A stretch of 64,000 nt of DNA from DAOTYH01 sp034435015 (GTDB lineage Bacteria; Chloroflexota; Anaerolineae; Aggregatilineales; UBA3940), in NCBI GenBank assembly GCA_034435015.1, contig DAOTYH010000045.1, forward strand, positions 213,048 to 277,047, written 5' to 3'. The notes below the pieces were generated by a model, which worked only from the letters and a program-made list of their open reading frames with translations, ran no database searches and was not told where the DNA came from. The translations under genes and the position numbers were made by a program. This document shows, one piece after another, positions 25,844-33,986 of this stretch; the stretch's first letter is position 1, and every line of letters begins with the position of its first letter.

Positions 25844-25959
25844 TAGTTGCGTTGAGCGTTTTGCTCCCGGCCCAATAAAAAACTAAGAAAGGTCAATATA
25901 TTGACTTTTCTTCCCCAAATTGCTCAACGCAGAGCCACCCGCCCGGGTGGCATTTTTTT
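25844..25959 (+). ncRNA. Candidate small structured RNA (about 116 nt)
   Basis: The plus strand between the CDF gene and the helicase gene, both on the minus strand, holds a complete RNA unit. There is an extended -10, then a perfect 10-bp closing stem (25848-25857 with 25922-25931). It encloses an asymmetric internal loop (27 nt and 9 nt) and a 12-bp apical hairpin with a TATA loop (25885-25896 with 25901-25912, one G-U pair). An intrinsic terminator follows directly. The rod-with-bubble outline recalls 6S RNA but is shorter, and I see no sequence match to 6S, SRP or any riboswitch. No coding potential. Confidence 0.6.
25934..25959 (+). terminator. Intrinsic terminator of the candidate small RNA
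   Basis: A perfect 7-bp GC stem (25934-25940 with 25945-25951), 4-nt loop, then A and T7 on the plus strand. The minus strand has no U-tract here, so it does not serve the helicase gene that ends at 25962. Confidence 0.85.
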
Positions 25960-25961
25960 AT

Positions 25962-28505
25962 CTACCCGAAGCCTGAACCTCCGATCATGGCTCTTAGCAG
26001 GGAGATGGTCTGTTGCTTAGCTTCCGATCCTGCCTCTCTGACTGGCCCGACACAGGCGGGGCAACCCTCAGCACAGGCACAACTGCATACCAGCTCCAGC
26101 GCGCTGGCAAGCATCTCCTCATGCAGATCATACAGGCGAACCGACAGCCCCATGCCGCCCGGTACATGATCATAGAGGGTGATAGTCGGGGCCTGCGTAT
26201 AAGTTGAATGTTGCTCGACGACTACCCCTATATCCCCCGGAGCGCACATCAGGTAGAATGCCGCTAGGTTGTGCAAGATGTTCGCTAGTCCGCTTAAGGC
26301 GCTGTGTGTACCTGCTACAGTCTCAACAGCACGATGACAGCTACGACACAGTGTGACCAGGTTGTCCAGATAGTTGGCCTCGATGTAGGCTTCATTCTGG
26401 CCCGCTATATAGCCAAATTCGCGGAAGGGCCGGATGTGGTGGACATCATGCTGTTGGTTGGGCTGTTCGGGTGCCCCGCAGTGTGTACAACGGTAGCCGT
26501 CGCGGGCGCGGGCACGATCACGTTGGACTGCCCAGTTAGGACCATAATCATTGGGACGCAACAGGAGAGGAGTGTCTCCTAATTGTGCAATGAGATCGGG
26601 AGGGAGGAATATCCAGTAGGCGGTTGTCTCGAACTGTTGGGGTGGAAGGAGAACCTCGCCGTGCCCCAATGTTTCGTGGGTGTACCGCTTAATAATCCGA
26701 TAGCCGGTTACCTGATGAGTGACCTGCACACGCCCGGTTGCTTTGAAGCAGTTCCCTGACCTGCTACGCTCAAATTCTTCCTGTACCTTCACGGCAGAGA
26801 CAGAGGTGGCGTCGGTGTAGTAATCTACCTCTGTACTGCGGGCCTGAGCCAGACCATGCTCCCAGTCCAACCTCTCAATCAGGAACTGGCGTCCCTCATG
26901 AAGGTAAACAGCGCCCTCATAGACCATAAGGGGAGCGCTTTGCCGATCTAACTGCCCGATCACCTCTGGAGTCTCTCTGCTTATGTCCTGTATGATGACG
27001 ATGTCACTACTCCCCGTCCGCAGGCCGATCTCTCCTGCCGGGAACACGTTCGAAACCCAGCGATGCATCCCCCCGCTGGAATATACCTCACCGGCCTCGG
27101 CCAGAAGGGCAAGCGGCACATCCACGTTGACGAAAGCACCAAAGGACTCACCTGCCTTAAAGGGTAGTTCATAGGCGGCACATCGGAGGTGATTCAGCAG
27201 GATCACCAGATTATCAGGGTTGATGAGGGCATGTTCGGGGGAGCGTTCGAACAGATAGGCAGGATGCGTCACAATATACTGATCAAGCGGTGTGGCTGAA
27301 GCCACCAGCACCCCCACTGAGACATCAGCGCGGCGTCCGGCCCGGCCAAACTGTTGCCATGTACTTGCAAGTGTCCCCGGATAGCCGGCCAGTATTGCCG
27401 CGCCAAGCGCCCCAATATCTACTCCCAGTTCCAGTGCGTTAGTAGCAACCACGCCGCGGACTTCTCCCGACCGCAACCCCCGCTCGATCTCGCGCCGCTC
27501 CGAGGGGAGATAACCGCCCCGATAACCGCGTACACTAGATGAGCTACCTCCAGATATACCTACCCTGTCGCGAATGTAACCTAATAGGACCTCAGTAGTC
27601 AGCCGGGCACGAGCAAAGACAGCGGTTTGTATCCCAGCCATAATGAGCTGGGTGGCTATATCACAGGTCTCCAGTATGTAACTGCGGCGGAGGCCCAGCT
27701 TTGCGTCGAGCAGGGGCGGGTTATAGAGAATGATATGTTTCTCCCCACGGGGTGCGCCATCCTGATCAATAAGCATAACGGGCGCCCCTATGAGTTTCTC
27801 CGCAAGCTCTGCCGGATTAGCAATGGTTGCACTGGCACAGAAGAAGATCGGGTCACTGCCGTAAAACTGGCAGATACGCTTCAGCCGCCGGATGACATTC
27901 GCCATGTGACTGCCAAAGATACCCCGATAGGTATGCAGTTCATCCAGCACAACCAGCCGCAAGTTCTGGAAAAAGTCAGCCCAGCGGGTGTGAGCCGGCA
28001 GGATGCCAACGTGTAACATGTCAGGGTTGGAGATCACGACCCCGCCGGCATGCCTCATCTGAGAGCGGCGGCTCTGTGGTGTGTCACCGTCATAGACTCG
28101 GACCGTAATAGCGGGAGCCGTGCCAAGTGAAGTCACCAGGCTTACCAGCGCTGTGGCTTGATCTTGTGCCAGGGCCTTTGTTGGGAAAAGGTAAAGGGCG
28201 CTGGCTTTTGGGTCTTGGAGGGCAAACTGCAAGGTGGGTAGCTGGTAAGCGAGTGATTTACCTGAGGCTGTGCCGGTCACCAGAACGACGTTCTGCCCCC
28301 TCAACACAGCTTCGACGGCCTGAGCCTGATGGGTATAGAGGGGCAGGTAACGCAGGCGGTCGAGCATATTGATCAGGCGCCAATCCAATACAGAGGGGGG
28401 ATCGGCATAGCGTGCCGGGCGGGCAGGGACACGTTCCCATACAGTCACGCAAGCCGAAAATCGTGGATCGAGCTTCAACCCGTCTAGTAGGGATGTCAGC
28501 TTCAT
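25962..28505 (-). CDS. YprA/MrfA-type DEAD-box helicase with an inserted HNH nuclease domain
   Basis: An 847-residue superfamily 2 helicase. Motif I is TGTASGKS (about 77-84), motif II DELH (about 192), motif III SAT, with VVATNALELGVDIG and QQFGRAGRR in the second RecA domain. A DUF1998-like C-terminus carries zinc cysteines (CSCACAEGCPAC). YprA/MrfA and yeast Hrq1 relatives unwind 3'-5' and act in mitomycin or crosslink repair. Unusually, about residues 655-730 form an HNH module with CTHC, DVHHIRPF, NLVTLC and RSCH. It is inserted inside the DUF1998 region, between FETTAYWIF and HNLAAFYL. All HNH residues look intact. ATG 28505 has no Shine-Dalgarno; TGTAAGAT lies 7 nt upstream. Confidence 0.9.
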   Translation of the reverse strand: MKLTSLLDGLKLDPRFSACVTVWERVPARPARYADPPSVLDWRLINMLDRLRYLPLYTHQAQAVEAVLRGQNVVLVTGTASGKSLAYQLPTLQFALQDPKASALYLFPTKALAQDQATALVSLVTSLGTAPAITVRVYDGDTPQSRRSQMRHAGGVVISNPDMLHVGILPAHTRWADFFQNLRLVVLDELHTYRGIFGSHMANVIRRLKRICQFYGSDPIFFCASATIANPAELAEKLIGAPVMLIDQDGAPRGEKHIILYNPPLLDAKLGLRRSYILETCDIATQLIMAGIQTAVFARARLTTEVLLGYIRDRVGISGGSSSSVRGYRGGYLPSERREIERGLRSGEVRGVVATNALELGVDIGALGAAILAGYPGTLASTWQQFGRAGRRADVSVGVLVASATPLDQYIVTHPAYLFERSPEHALINPDNLVILLNHLRCAAYELPFKAGESFGAFVNVDVPLALLAEAGEVYSSGGMHRWVSNVFPAGEIGLRTGSSDIVIIQDISRETPEVIGQLDRQSAPLMVYEGAVYLHEGRQFLIERLDWEHGLAQARSTEVDYYTDATSVSAVKVQEEFERSRSGNCFKATGRVQVTHQVTGYRIIKRYTHETLGHGEVLLPPQQFETTAYWIFLPPDLIAQLGDTPLLLRPNDYGPNWAVQRDRARARDGYRCTHCGAPEQPNQQHDVHHIRPFREFGYIAGQNEAYIEANYLDNLVTLCRSCHRAVETVAGTHSALSGLANILHNLAAFYLMCAPGDIGVVVEQHSTYTQAPTITLYDHVPGGMGLSVRLYDLHEEMLASALELVCSCACAEGCPACVGPVREAGSEAKQQTISLLRAMIGGSGFG

Positions 28506-28512
28506 ACACTTG

Positions 28513-28520
28513 ATCTTACA
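28513..28520 (-). promoter_or_regulatory. -10 promoter, probable leaderless start of the helicase gene
   Basis: On the minus strand TG-TAAGAT followed by 7 nt and the ATG at 28505. The TG abuts the hexamer, so it is a weaker extended -10. Confidence 0.4.
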
Positions 28521-28559
28521 GGTAAAACAGATGTTCGCAAAGACAAGCGGCCCCGTCCC

Positions 28560-28568
28560 TGTTATAAT
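28560..28568 (+). promoter_or_regulatory. Extended -10 promoter, probable leaderless start of a glycosyltransferase
   Basis: TGT TATAAT, then 7 nt (ggcttct), then ATG at 28576. It is divergent from the helicase promoter 40 nt away. Confidence 0.6.
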
Positions 28569-28575
28569 GGCTTCT

Positions 28576-29730
28576 ATGAGCGTATACGCCCATGTTGCGC
28601 TGAATGCGCACCTGCTGTCCGGCGAAGCGTCTTATCGCAGTGCCGGAATACATGGCTACTTGTACAACACACTGGCACATCTCCCTGAGGTTGATCCTAG
28701 TTTGACCTATACTGTCTTTGTAGGCAGGGGACAGTTGCCTGATCATACTGGCTGGAATGTGCGTCGTTCGCGTCTGCCAACACAACGCCCTAGTGTGCGC
28801 ATCCTGTGGGAGCAGGTGGTTGCTCCTTTAGAACTGGCACGGCTTCAGCCTGACCTGTTACACGGTATGGCCTTTGCCCTGCCGCTGTTGTGGCCTGCAC
28901 CCTCGGTTGTCACCATCTTCGATCTGAGCTTTCTTCGCTACCCTGATCGGCTTAGCGCCGCACGCCGCCTGTACCTGCGGCTCATGACTCGTATCTCAGC
29001 CCGCCGGGCTCAGCGTGTGTTAGCCATATCAGAGAGCGGCAAGGCAGAAATAGCAATGTTGTTCGGCGTGCCAGCCGAACGAATTGATGTAGCACTTCCC
29101 GGTGTCGGTGCAGCTTTCCGTCCGTTGCCCCCGGCAATAGTGGCTGACTTTCGGAGACGGAACAATCTGCCGGAGCGATTCATTCTGCATGTAGGGACGC
29201 TTGAGCCGCGCAAGAATCTCGATACTCTGTTGCGGGCCTACGCAAGGCTTCCACAGCGGGGCGCAGTCAAGCTGGTGTTGGTCGGCGGGAAGGGCTGGCA
29301 AACGGGGCCGATGTTCACCCTCATGGAAGAGCTGGGCTTGGAGCAGGATGTGCTTATGCCCGGTTATGTAGCCGGGGACGCTTTACCTCTGTGGTACAAT
29401 GCGGCTGAGGTGTTTGCCTACCCTTCTGTCTATGAGGGATTTGGTATGCCGCTTCTAGAGGCAATGGCCTGCGGCCTGCCGGTAGTTGCCTCTAACACGA
29501 CTTCCCTGCCAGAGGCGGTTGGTTCGGACGGCCTTTTACTTCCGCCTGATGATGCAGAGGCTTGGGCTGATGCTCTATCCAGGCTTCTGGACGATAAGTC
29601 AACACGCGCCGAACTAGCGGCACGCGGACAGCAACGGGCACGGAGTTTTAGCTGGGTACGTACCGCTCAACAAACGGTGGCTGCCTACCATCGTGTTTTG
29701 GACAGCAAGAGGGGAAGCAATGGCGCATAA
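28576..29730 (+). CDS. GT4-type glycosyltransferase
   Basis: A 384-residue GT-B enzyme. The acceptor domain contains AGIHGYLYNTLAHL and PDLLHGMAFALPLLW. The donor domain has LHVGTLEPRKNLDTLLRAY, YPSVYEGFGMPLLEAMACG with both glutamates of the E-x7-E motif, and the closing LLLPPDDAEAWADAL. Start ATG 28576: no ribosome binding site, -10 at 7 nt. Frames open upstream to 28510 cross this promoter. The stop overlaps the next gene by 11 nt, so a hexose-1-phosphate transferase is co-translated with it. Confidence 0.9.
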   Translation: MSVYAHVALNAHLLSGEASYRSAGIHGYLYNTLAHLPEVDPSLTYTVFVGRGQLPDHTGWNVRRSRLPTQRPSVRILWEQVVAPLELARLQPDLLHGMAFALPLLWPAPSVVTIFDLSFLRYPDRLSAARRLYLRLMTRISARRAQRVLAISESGKAEIAMLFGVPAERIDVALPGVGAAFRPLPPAIVADFRRRNNLPERFILHVGTLEPRKNLDTLLRAYARLPQRGAVKLVLVGGKGWQTGPMFTLMEELGLEQDVLMPGYVAGDALPLWYNAAEVFAYPSVYEGFGMPLLEAMACGLPVVASNTTSLPEAVGSDGLLLPPDDAEAWADALSRLLDDKSTRAELAARGQQRARSFSWVRTAQQTVAAYHRVLDSKRGSNGA

Positions 29731-31141
29731 ACAGTCCCGTGTGGGCATTACCATTGCATTGGATGTTGTTCTGATCAACCTTTCCTTTGTGCTCTCTTAT
29801 ATTGTACGTTACCAGCTCCAGATACCCTATCCGGTTGAGGAGCAATACTACGCACCCTTCTACCCCTATATCCCGTTTGCGGCCTTGCTAACCCTGCTAT
29901 GCCTGATGACCTATCGGATTGAGGGGCTGTACGAGATACGCCGGGGCCGCCGCTGGCTGGATGAAGTATATCGGCTGATCAGCGGTACGATGGTCAGTAT
30001 CGTGCTGATCATGGCAATCACCTTCTTCCTTCAGCCGTTAGTCTACTCGCGCGGGATGCTGGTGCTGGCGGGCTTTCTGATCGTGGCTTCGCTCAGCCTT
30101 GAGCGCCTGATCCAGCATGTGATCGAGGCAGGCAGACGGCGGAAGGGAATAGGGGTTGACCGCGTTCTAATTATCGGGGCGGGCGAGCTTGGACGGGCTG
30201 TCATGCGAAGTATTCTGGCTGATCCGTCATTGGGTTACCGGATCGTTGGCTACCTTGATGACGATCCTAATAAGGGGAACGGCAGTCTAGGCCGTTTCAA
30301 AGGGTTGGGGTCGCTGGACAAGCTGTCTGATGTTCTCTCTGCTGAGAAGGTAGATGAGGTCATAGTGACCCTGCCATGGATGTATCACCGCAAAATCATG
30401 CAGATCGTGGATGAGTGTGAGCGCCATAGAGTGCGCGTTCGCGTGGTGCCGGATGTCTTCCAGCAACGCCTGCACTATCTTGATCTTGAAAGCTTGAACG
30501 GCATTCCCCTGATTGGGCCAGGCCCGGCCCGGATGAGTTCCAGTGCCTTCATCCTGAAGAGAGTGATTGACCTGTCGGTAGTCATTATTACTCTGCCCCT
30601 ATGGTCATTGCTGTTCCTCATTATTGGGGTGCTCATCAAACTGGACTCGCGCGGCCCTGTGTTGTACAAACAGATTCGTGTGGGCAGAAATGGGCAGGAG
30701 TTTTATATCTACAAGTTCCGCTCCATGATTTTAGGGGCGGATGAGATGAAGGCTGAGTTGGAAGCCCTCAACGAGGCGGATGGGCCTCTTTTCAAAATCA
30801 AGGACGATCCGCGCCTGACACGCCTTGGAAGATTGCTGAGGCGTACCAGCCTTGACGAGCTTCCTCAGGTTATCAACGTGTTACGGGGAGAGATGAGCCT
30901 GGTTGGGCCGCGTCCCGGCACCCCTGATGAGGTAGCCAAGTACGAGCCTTGGCAACGGGCGCGCATTAGCGTTCGTCCCGGCATGACCGGCCTCTGGCAG
31001 GTAAGCGGTCGGAGCAACCTGCCTTTCGATGAGATGTGCCTGCTGGACATCTTCTATATCGAGAACTGGTCTCTTGATCTTGACATCCGCATCCTGTTAC
31101 AAACTATCCCTAACGTCATTCTGGGGCATGGAGCTTATTGA
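29720..31141 (+). CDS. Polyisoprenyl-phosphate hexose-1-phosphate transferase (WcaJ/WbaP-type)
   Basis: Starts lipid-linked oligosaccharide assembly by moving sugar-1-P from a UDP-sugar to undecaprenyl phosphate. The 473-residue protein has four N-terminal TM helices (about 10-130), a Rossmann-like CoA-binding domain (VLIIGAGELGRAVMRSIL, about 150-165), a re-entrant hydrophobic helix (about 285-310) and the catalytic domain with GPVLYKQIRVGRNGQEF, YKFRSM, DELPQVINVLRGEMSLVGPRP and WQVSGRSNLPFDEM. GAGGGG precedes ATG 29720 inside the end of the previous gene. This is the priming enzyme for the polysaccharide made by the neighbouring glycosyltransferases. Confidence 0.93.
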   Translation: MAHKQSRVGITIALDVVLINLSFVLSYIVRYQLQIPYPVEEQYYAPFYPYIPFAALLTLLCLMTYRIEGLYEIRRGRRWLDEVYRLISGTMVSIVLIMAITFFLQPLVYSRGMLVLAGFLIVASLSLERLIQHVIEAGRRRKGIGVDRVLIIGAGELGRAVMRSILADPSLGYRIVGYLDDDPNKGNGSLGRFKGLGSLDKLSDVLSAEKVDEVIVTLPWMYHRKIMQIVDECERHRVRVRVVPDVFQQRLHYLDLESLNGIPLIGPGPARMSSSAFILKRVIDLSVVIITLPLWSLLFLIIGVLIKLDSRGPVLYKQIRVGRNGQEFYIYKFRSMILGADEMKAELEALNEADGPLFKIKDDPRLTRLGRLLRRTSLDELPQVINVLRGEMSLVGPRPGTPDEVAKYEPWQRARISVRPGMTGLWQVSGRSNLPFDEMCLLDIFYIENWSLDLDIRILLQTIPNVILGHGAY

Positions 31142-31142
31142 T

Positions 31143-32381
31143 ATGCGATTTCCCTTGCTCCCTTTTTCTAGCTCGACCCAAGATCTTCGGCCTTACCTTG
31201 CTCTAAAGGATACGGAACGGGAGTCTATGACGCTTTTTCTGCAAAACCTGATCCGGACTCCCAGCCCATCTGCTCAGGAGCAAGATGTCGCCGCGCTGAT
31301 CCAGAAGGAACTGCGTTCGGTGGGCGTCGAAGATGTGTTTGTGGATCGTGTTGGCAATGTCATTGGTCGGCTGGGGGACGGAAACGGCCCCGCTCTCCTC
31401 CTGAACGCCCATATGGATACAGTCCAGCCTGCGGCAACGGGCTGGCCTTACGATCCCTATGCGGCTGTCATCCAAGACGGGGTCATCTATGGTCTGGGCG
31501 CATGCGACATGAAAGGCGCTATCGCGGCAATGGTATATGCCGCTGGGCGTTTGGTTGATGCCAGAGTCCCTCTGCACGGGACATTGGTACTTGCCTTCGT
31601 GGTACAGGAAGAACCCTGTGAAGGTTATGCCCTCAAAGTGCTGGTTGAGGAAGAGGGCATACGCCCTGACTGGGTGGTACTGGGCGAACCCAGCGATTTA
31701 CAGATCATGCGGGGGCATCGAGGACGCGTGCTGTACAGAATCACGGTGCAGGGAAGAAGCAGTCACGCCTCCAGCCCGGAACTAGGGGATAATGCCATCA
31801 TGGCGGCCGCACGCCTGATCTTTGGAATTGACTTGTTAGCCGGCGAGATGGGAGAAGACCCTTTTCTAGGGCCCGGCAGTATTACCGTCACCCATATCCA
31901 GAGCCAGTCCGCCAGCCTGAATGCTATACCGGACACCTGTAGTTTTTACGTTGACCGCCGCCTGACTCTAGGCGAGACTGCCACCCGCGCCCAGGCCCAG
32001 ATTGAGGGCATCATCCAGCGGGAAGGCATTGATGCTACTATGGAGGTGGTAGAGTATCAAGCCACTTCCTATAAGGGTTACCCCTTTTACGGACGGCAAG
32101 CTTTCAACTCATGGACACTGGAGGAAAACCATCCCCTGATACAGGCGCTCAGTGCCATTGTGCGCGGTGTTCAGGGGCGAAACCCTGCTGTCGGCGCATG
32201 GACTATCTCAACCGACGGGGCCTACAGTATGGGGGAGGCAAACATTCCAACGGTTGGTTTTGGGCCGGGTAAGCCGGAACATGCTCATACAGTTTCTGAT
32301 CAGGTTCGTCTGGATGATGTGGCACAAGCGGCACAGGTTTATGCCGCGCTGGCTGAGAAATTGCTGGGTAGTAACAGGTAG
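31143..32381 (+). CDS. M20-family metallohydrolase, YgeY-like
   Basis: A 412-residue co-catalytic zinc hydrolase of the ArgE/DapE/CPG2 group. Visible are metal ligands in LLNAHMDTVQ, the bridging Asp in GLGACDMKGAIA, catalytic and ligand Glu pair in QEEPCEG, GEPSDL, and a C-terminal His in GFGPGKPEHAH. Phrases such as RGHRGRV, GDNAIM, LGPGSITVTHI and DRRLTLGET resemble YgeY hydrolases, which are linked by genome context to selenium metabolism. That match is from memory. The start ATG lies 1 nt after the preceding stop, with GGAG nine bases upstream. Confidence 0.87.
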   Translation: MRFPLLPFSSSTQDLRPYLALKDTERESMTLFLQNLIRTPSPSAQEQDVAALIQKELRSVGVEDVFVDRVGNVIGRLGDGNGPALLLNAHMDTVQPAATGWPYDPYAAVIQDGVIYGLGACDMKGAIAAMVYAAGRLVDARVPLHGTLVLAFVVQEEPCEGYALKVLVEEEGIRPDWVVLGEPSDLQIMRGHRGRVLYRITVQGRSSHASSPELGDNAIMAAARLIFGIDLLAGEMGEDPFLGPGSITVTHIQSQSASLNAIPDTCSFYVDRRLTLGETATRAQAQIEGIIQREGIDATMEVVEYQATSYKGYPFYGRQAFNSWTLEENHPLIQALSAIVRGVQGRNPAVGAWTISTDGAYSMGEANIPTVGFGPGKPEHAHTVSDQVRLDDVAQAAQVYAALAEKLLGSNR

Positions 32382-32414
32382 AAGGACGATTGTTTCGAAC
32401 AGTGCACCTGTAGC

Positions 32415-32447
32415 TACGGGGACATGAGACTTGCTCATGTCCCCGTA
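32415..32447. terminator. Bidirectional hairpin terminator
   Basis: A perfect 14-bp stem (32415-32428 with 32434-32447) with a 5-nt loop between the converging M20 hydrolase and eno. The downstream side on either strand has only a weak T-run. Confidence 0.7.
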
Positions 32448-32467
32448 ATTCGTGGTGTATTGTTGGT

Positions 32468-33751
32468 TTAGCGCACAAAAGCCTTGCGCCCGGCGTAAAC
32501 GGCGGATTCTCCCAACTCTGCCTCGATGCGCATCAGTTGGTTATACTTCTCCACCCGTTCACCACGGCAAGGCGCCCCAGTCTTCAGATGCCCTGTGCCC
32601 ATCGCAACAGTGAAATCAGCAATGAAGCTGTCTACTGTCTCGCCGCTACGGTGTGATACCATCGCGCCCCAGCCTGCCTTCTTAGCCATCTCGATTGCGG
32701 CGATAGTCTCAGTTAGCGTCCCGATCTGGTTCAGCTTGATCAACACCGCATTGGCCGCATTCTCAGAGATGCCGCGTGCGATCCGCTGTACATTGGTCAC
32801 AAACAGGTCGTCGCCTACCAACTCGATCTTGTCGCCCAGCTTTTGGTTAAGCAGTTTCCAGCCTTCCCAGTCATCCTCAGCGAGGCCGTCTTCGATAACA
32901 ACAATCGGGTATTTGCTGACCCAATCAGCGTACATGTCTACCATCTGCTCTGAGGTGGCTTTACGGCCTTCGGTGCGCAGGTTATACATGCCGTCCTCAT
33001 AGAAGCCGCTGGAGGCTGGATCGAGGGCCAGCGCGATTTGTTCGCCCGGCTTGTAACCCGCCTTCTCGATAGCCTGCAAGATCAGCTCAACCGCCTCAAC
33101 GTTGGACTTCAGGGCTGGAGCAAAACCGCCCTCATCTCCTACGCCGGTCGAATAATCTTTGGACTTGAGCACAGCTTTGAGGGTGTGGTAGACCTCACTG
33201 CCCCAGCGCAGAGCCTCACGGAAGTTGGGAGCGCCCACCGGCGCGATCATGAATTCCTGCAAGTCTGTACCCTGCCAGTTAGCGTGAACACCGCCATTCA
33301 GGATATTGAACATAGGCACAGGTAATATATTGGCCGAGACACCGCCCAGATAACGATACAGCGGCAGGCCCTTAGCGGCGGCGGCGGCCCGTGCTACAGC
33401 CAGGCTGACCCCTAGAATGGCATTTGCGCCCAGCTTGCTTTTATTGGGCGTGCCGTCTAGGTCCAGCATGGTTTGATCGATCTGGGCCTGTGCCAGCGCA
33501 TCCATCCCTTTCAGCTTGGGCGCTATATCCTTATTGACATGCTCGACAGCCTTGAGCACCCCTTTCCCGCTGTAACGGCCCTTGTCACCGTCGCGCATTT
33601 CCAATGCCTCGTGCGCACCGGTAGAGGCGCCTGACGGCACAGCGGCGCGGCCCTGTGCTCCGCCCGCCAGCACGACATCTACTTCCACAGTAGGGTTGCC
33701 GCGAGAGTCGAGAATCTCACGCGCCTGAATTTTGTCAATTGCGGTATGCAT
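32468..33751 (-). CDS. eno: Enolase
   Basis: Interconverts 2-phosphoglycerate and phosphoenolpyruvate in glycolysis; also a frequent RNA-degradosome partner. The 427-residue protein has ARE-ILDSRGNPTVEV at the start, GASTGAHEALEMRDGD (mobile loops), the metal ligands in IALALDPASSGF, PIVVIEDGLAEDDW and LVGDDLFVTN, and the signature LIKLNQIGTLTETI with SHRSGETVDSFIADF. ATG 33751 with a perfect GGGAGGT seven bases upstream; longer frames to 33850 have no homologous extension. Transcribed alone toward the terminator. Confidence 0.97.
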   Translation of the reverse strand: MHTAIDKIQAREILDSRGNPTVEVDVVLAGGAQGRAAVPSGASTGAHEALEMRDGDKGRYSGKGVLKAVEHVNKDIAPKLKGMDALAQAQIDQTMLDLDGTPNKSKLGANAILGVSLAVARAAAAAKGLPLYRYLGGVSANILPVPMFNILNGGVHANWQGTDLQEFMIAPVGAPNFREALRWGSEVYHTLKAVLKSKDYSTGVGDEGGFAPALKSNVEAVELILQAIEKAGYKPGEQIALALDPASSGFYEDGMYNLRTEGRKATSEQMVDMYADWVSKYPIVVIEDGLAEDDWEGWKLLNQKLGDKIELVGDDLFVTNVQRIARGISENAANAVLIKLNQIGTLTETIAAIEMAKKAGWGAMVSHRSGETVDSFIADFTVAMGTGHLKTGAPCRGERVEKYNQLMRIEAELGESAVYAGRKAFVR

Positions 33752-33940
33752 ATTACCTCCCGTATCTGTCGTTGAATGGAATGGATTGCTCAGTGTTTCA
33801 ATCGCATATAAGGCGGGGTTATCCACAGCCATATTGGCGGCGCACAGCATGAGAGCCGTCCACCCCCAGCCTCGGCCTTAAAATCGCAGTACCAGTGCCA
33901 AGTGGCAACCCCATTTGCAGGGATATTAGCCCTGAAGTTC

Positions 33941-33960
33941 TACGATACTATAGCATCGTA
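33941..33960. promoter_or_regulatory. 20-bp near-perfect palindrome upstream of eno
   Basis: TACGATACTATAGCATCGTA, arms matching at 9 of 10 positions. Its centre carries TATAGT preceded by TGC on the minus strand, an extended -10 for eno with a leader of about 190 nt. A repressor binding here would block the promoter (inference). Confidence 0.45.
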
Positions 33961-33986
33961 ACCTGAGTTCTGCTAAAGAATGTCCC

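Noticed and set aside
33819..33827. A perfect DnaA box (TTATCCACA) upstream of eno.
   Set aside because: It stands alone, with no cluster, AT-rich unwinding stretch or dnaA/dnaN nearby. One such 9-mer is expected by chance in about every second window of this size.
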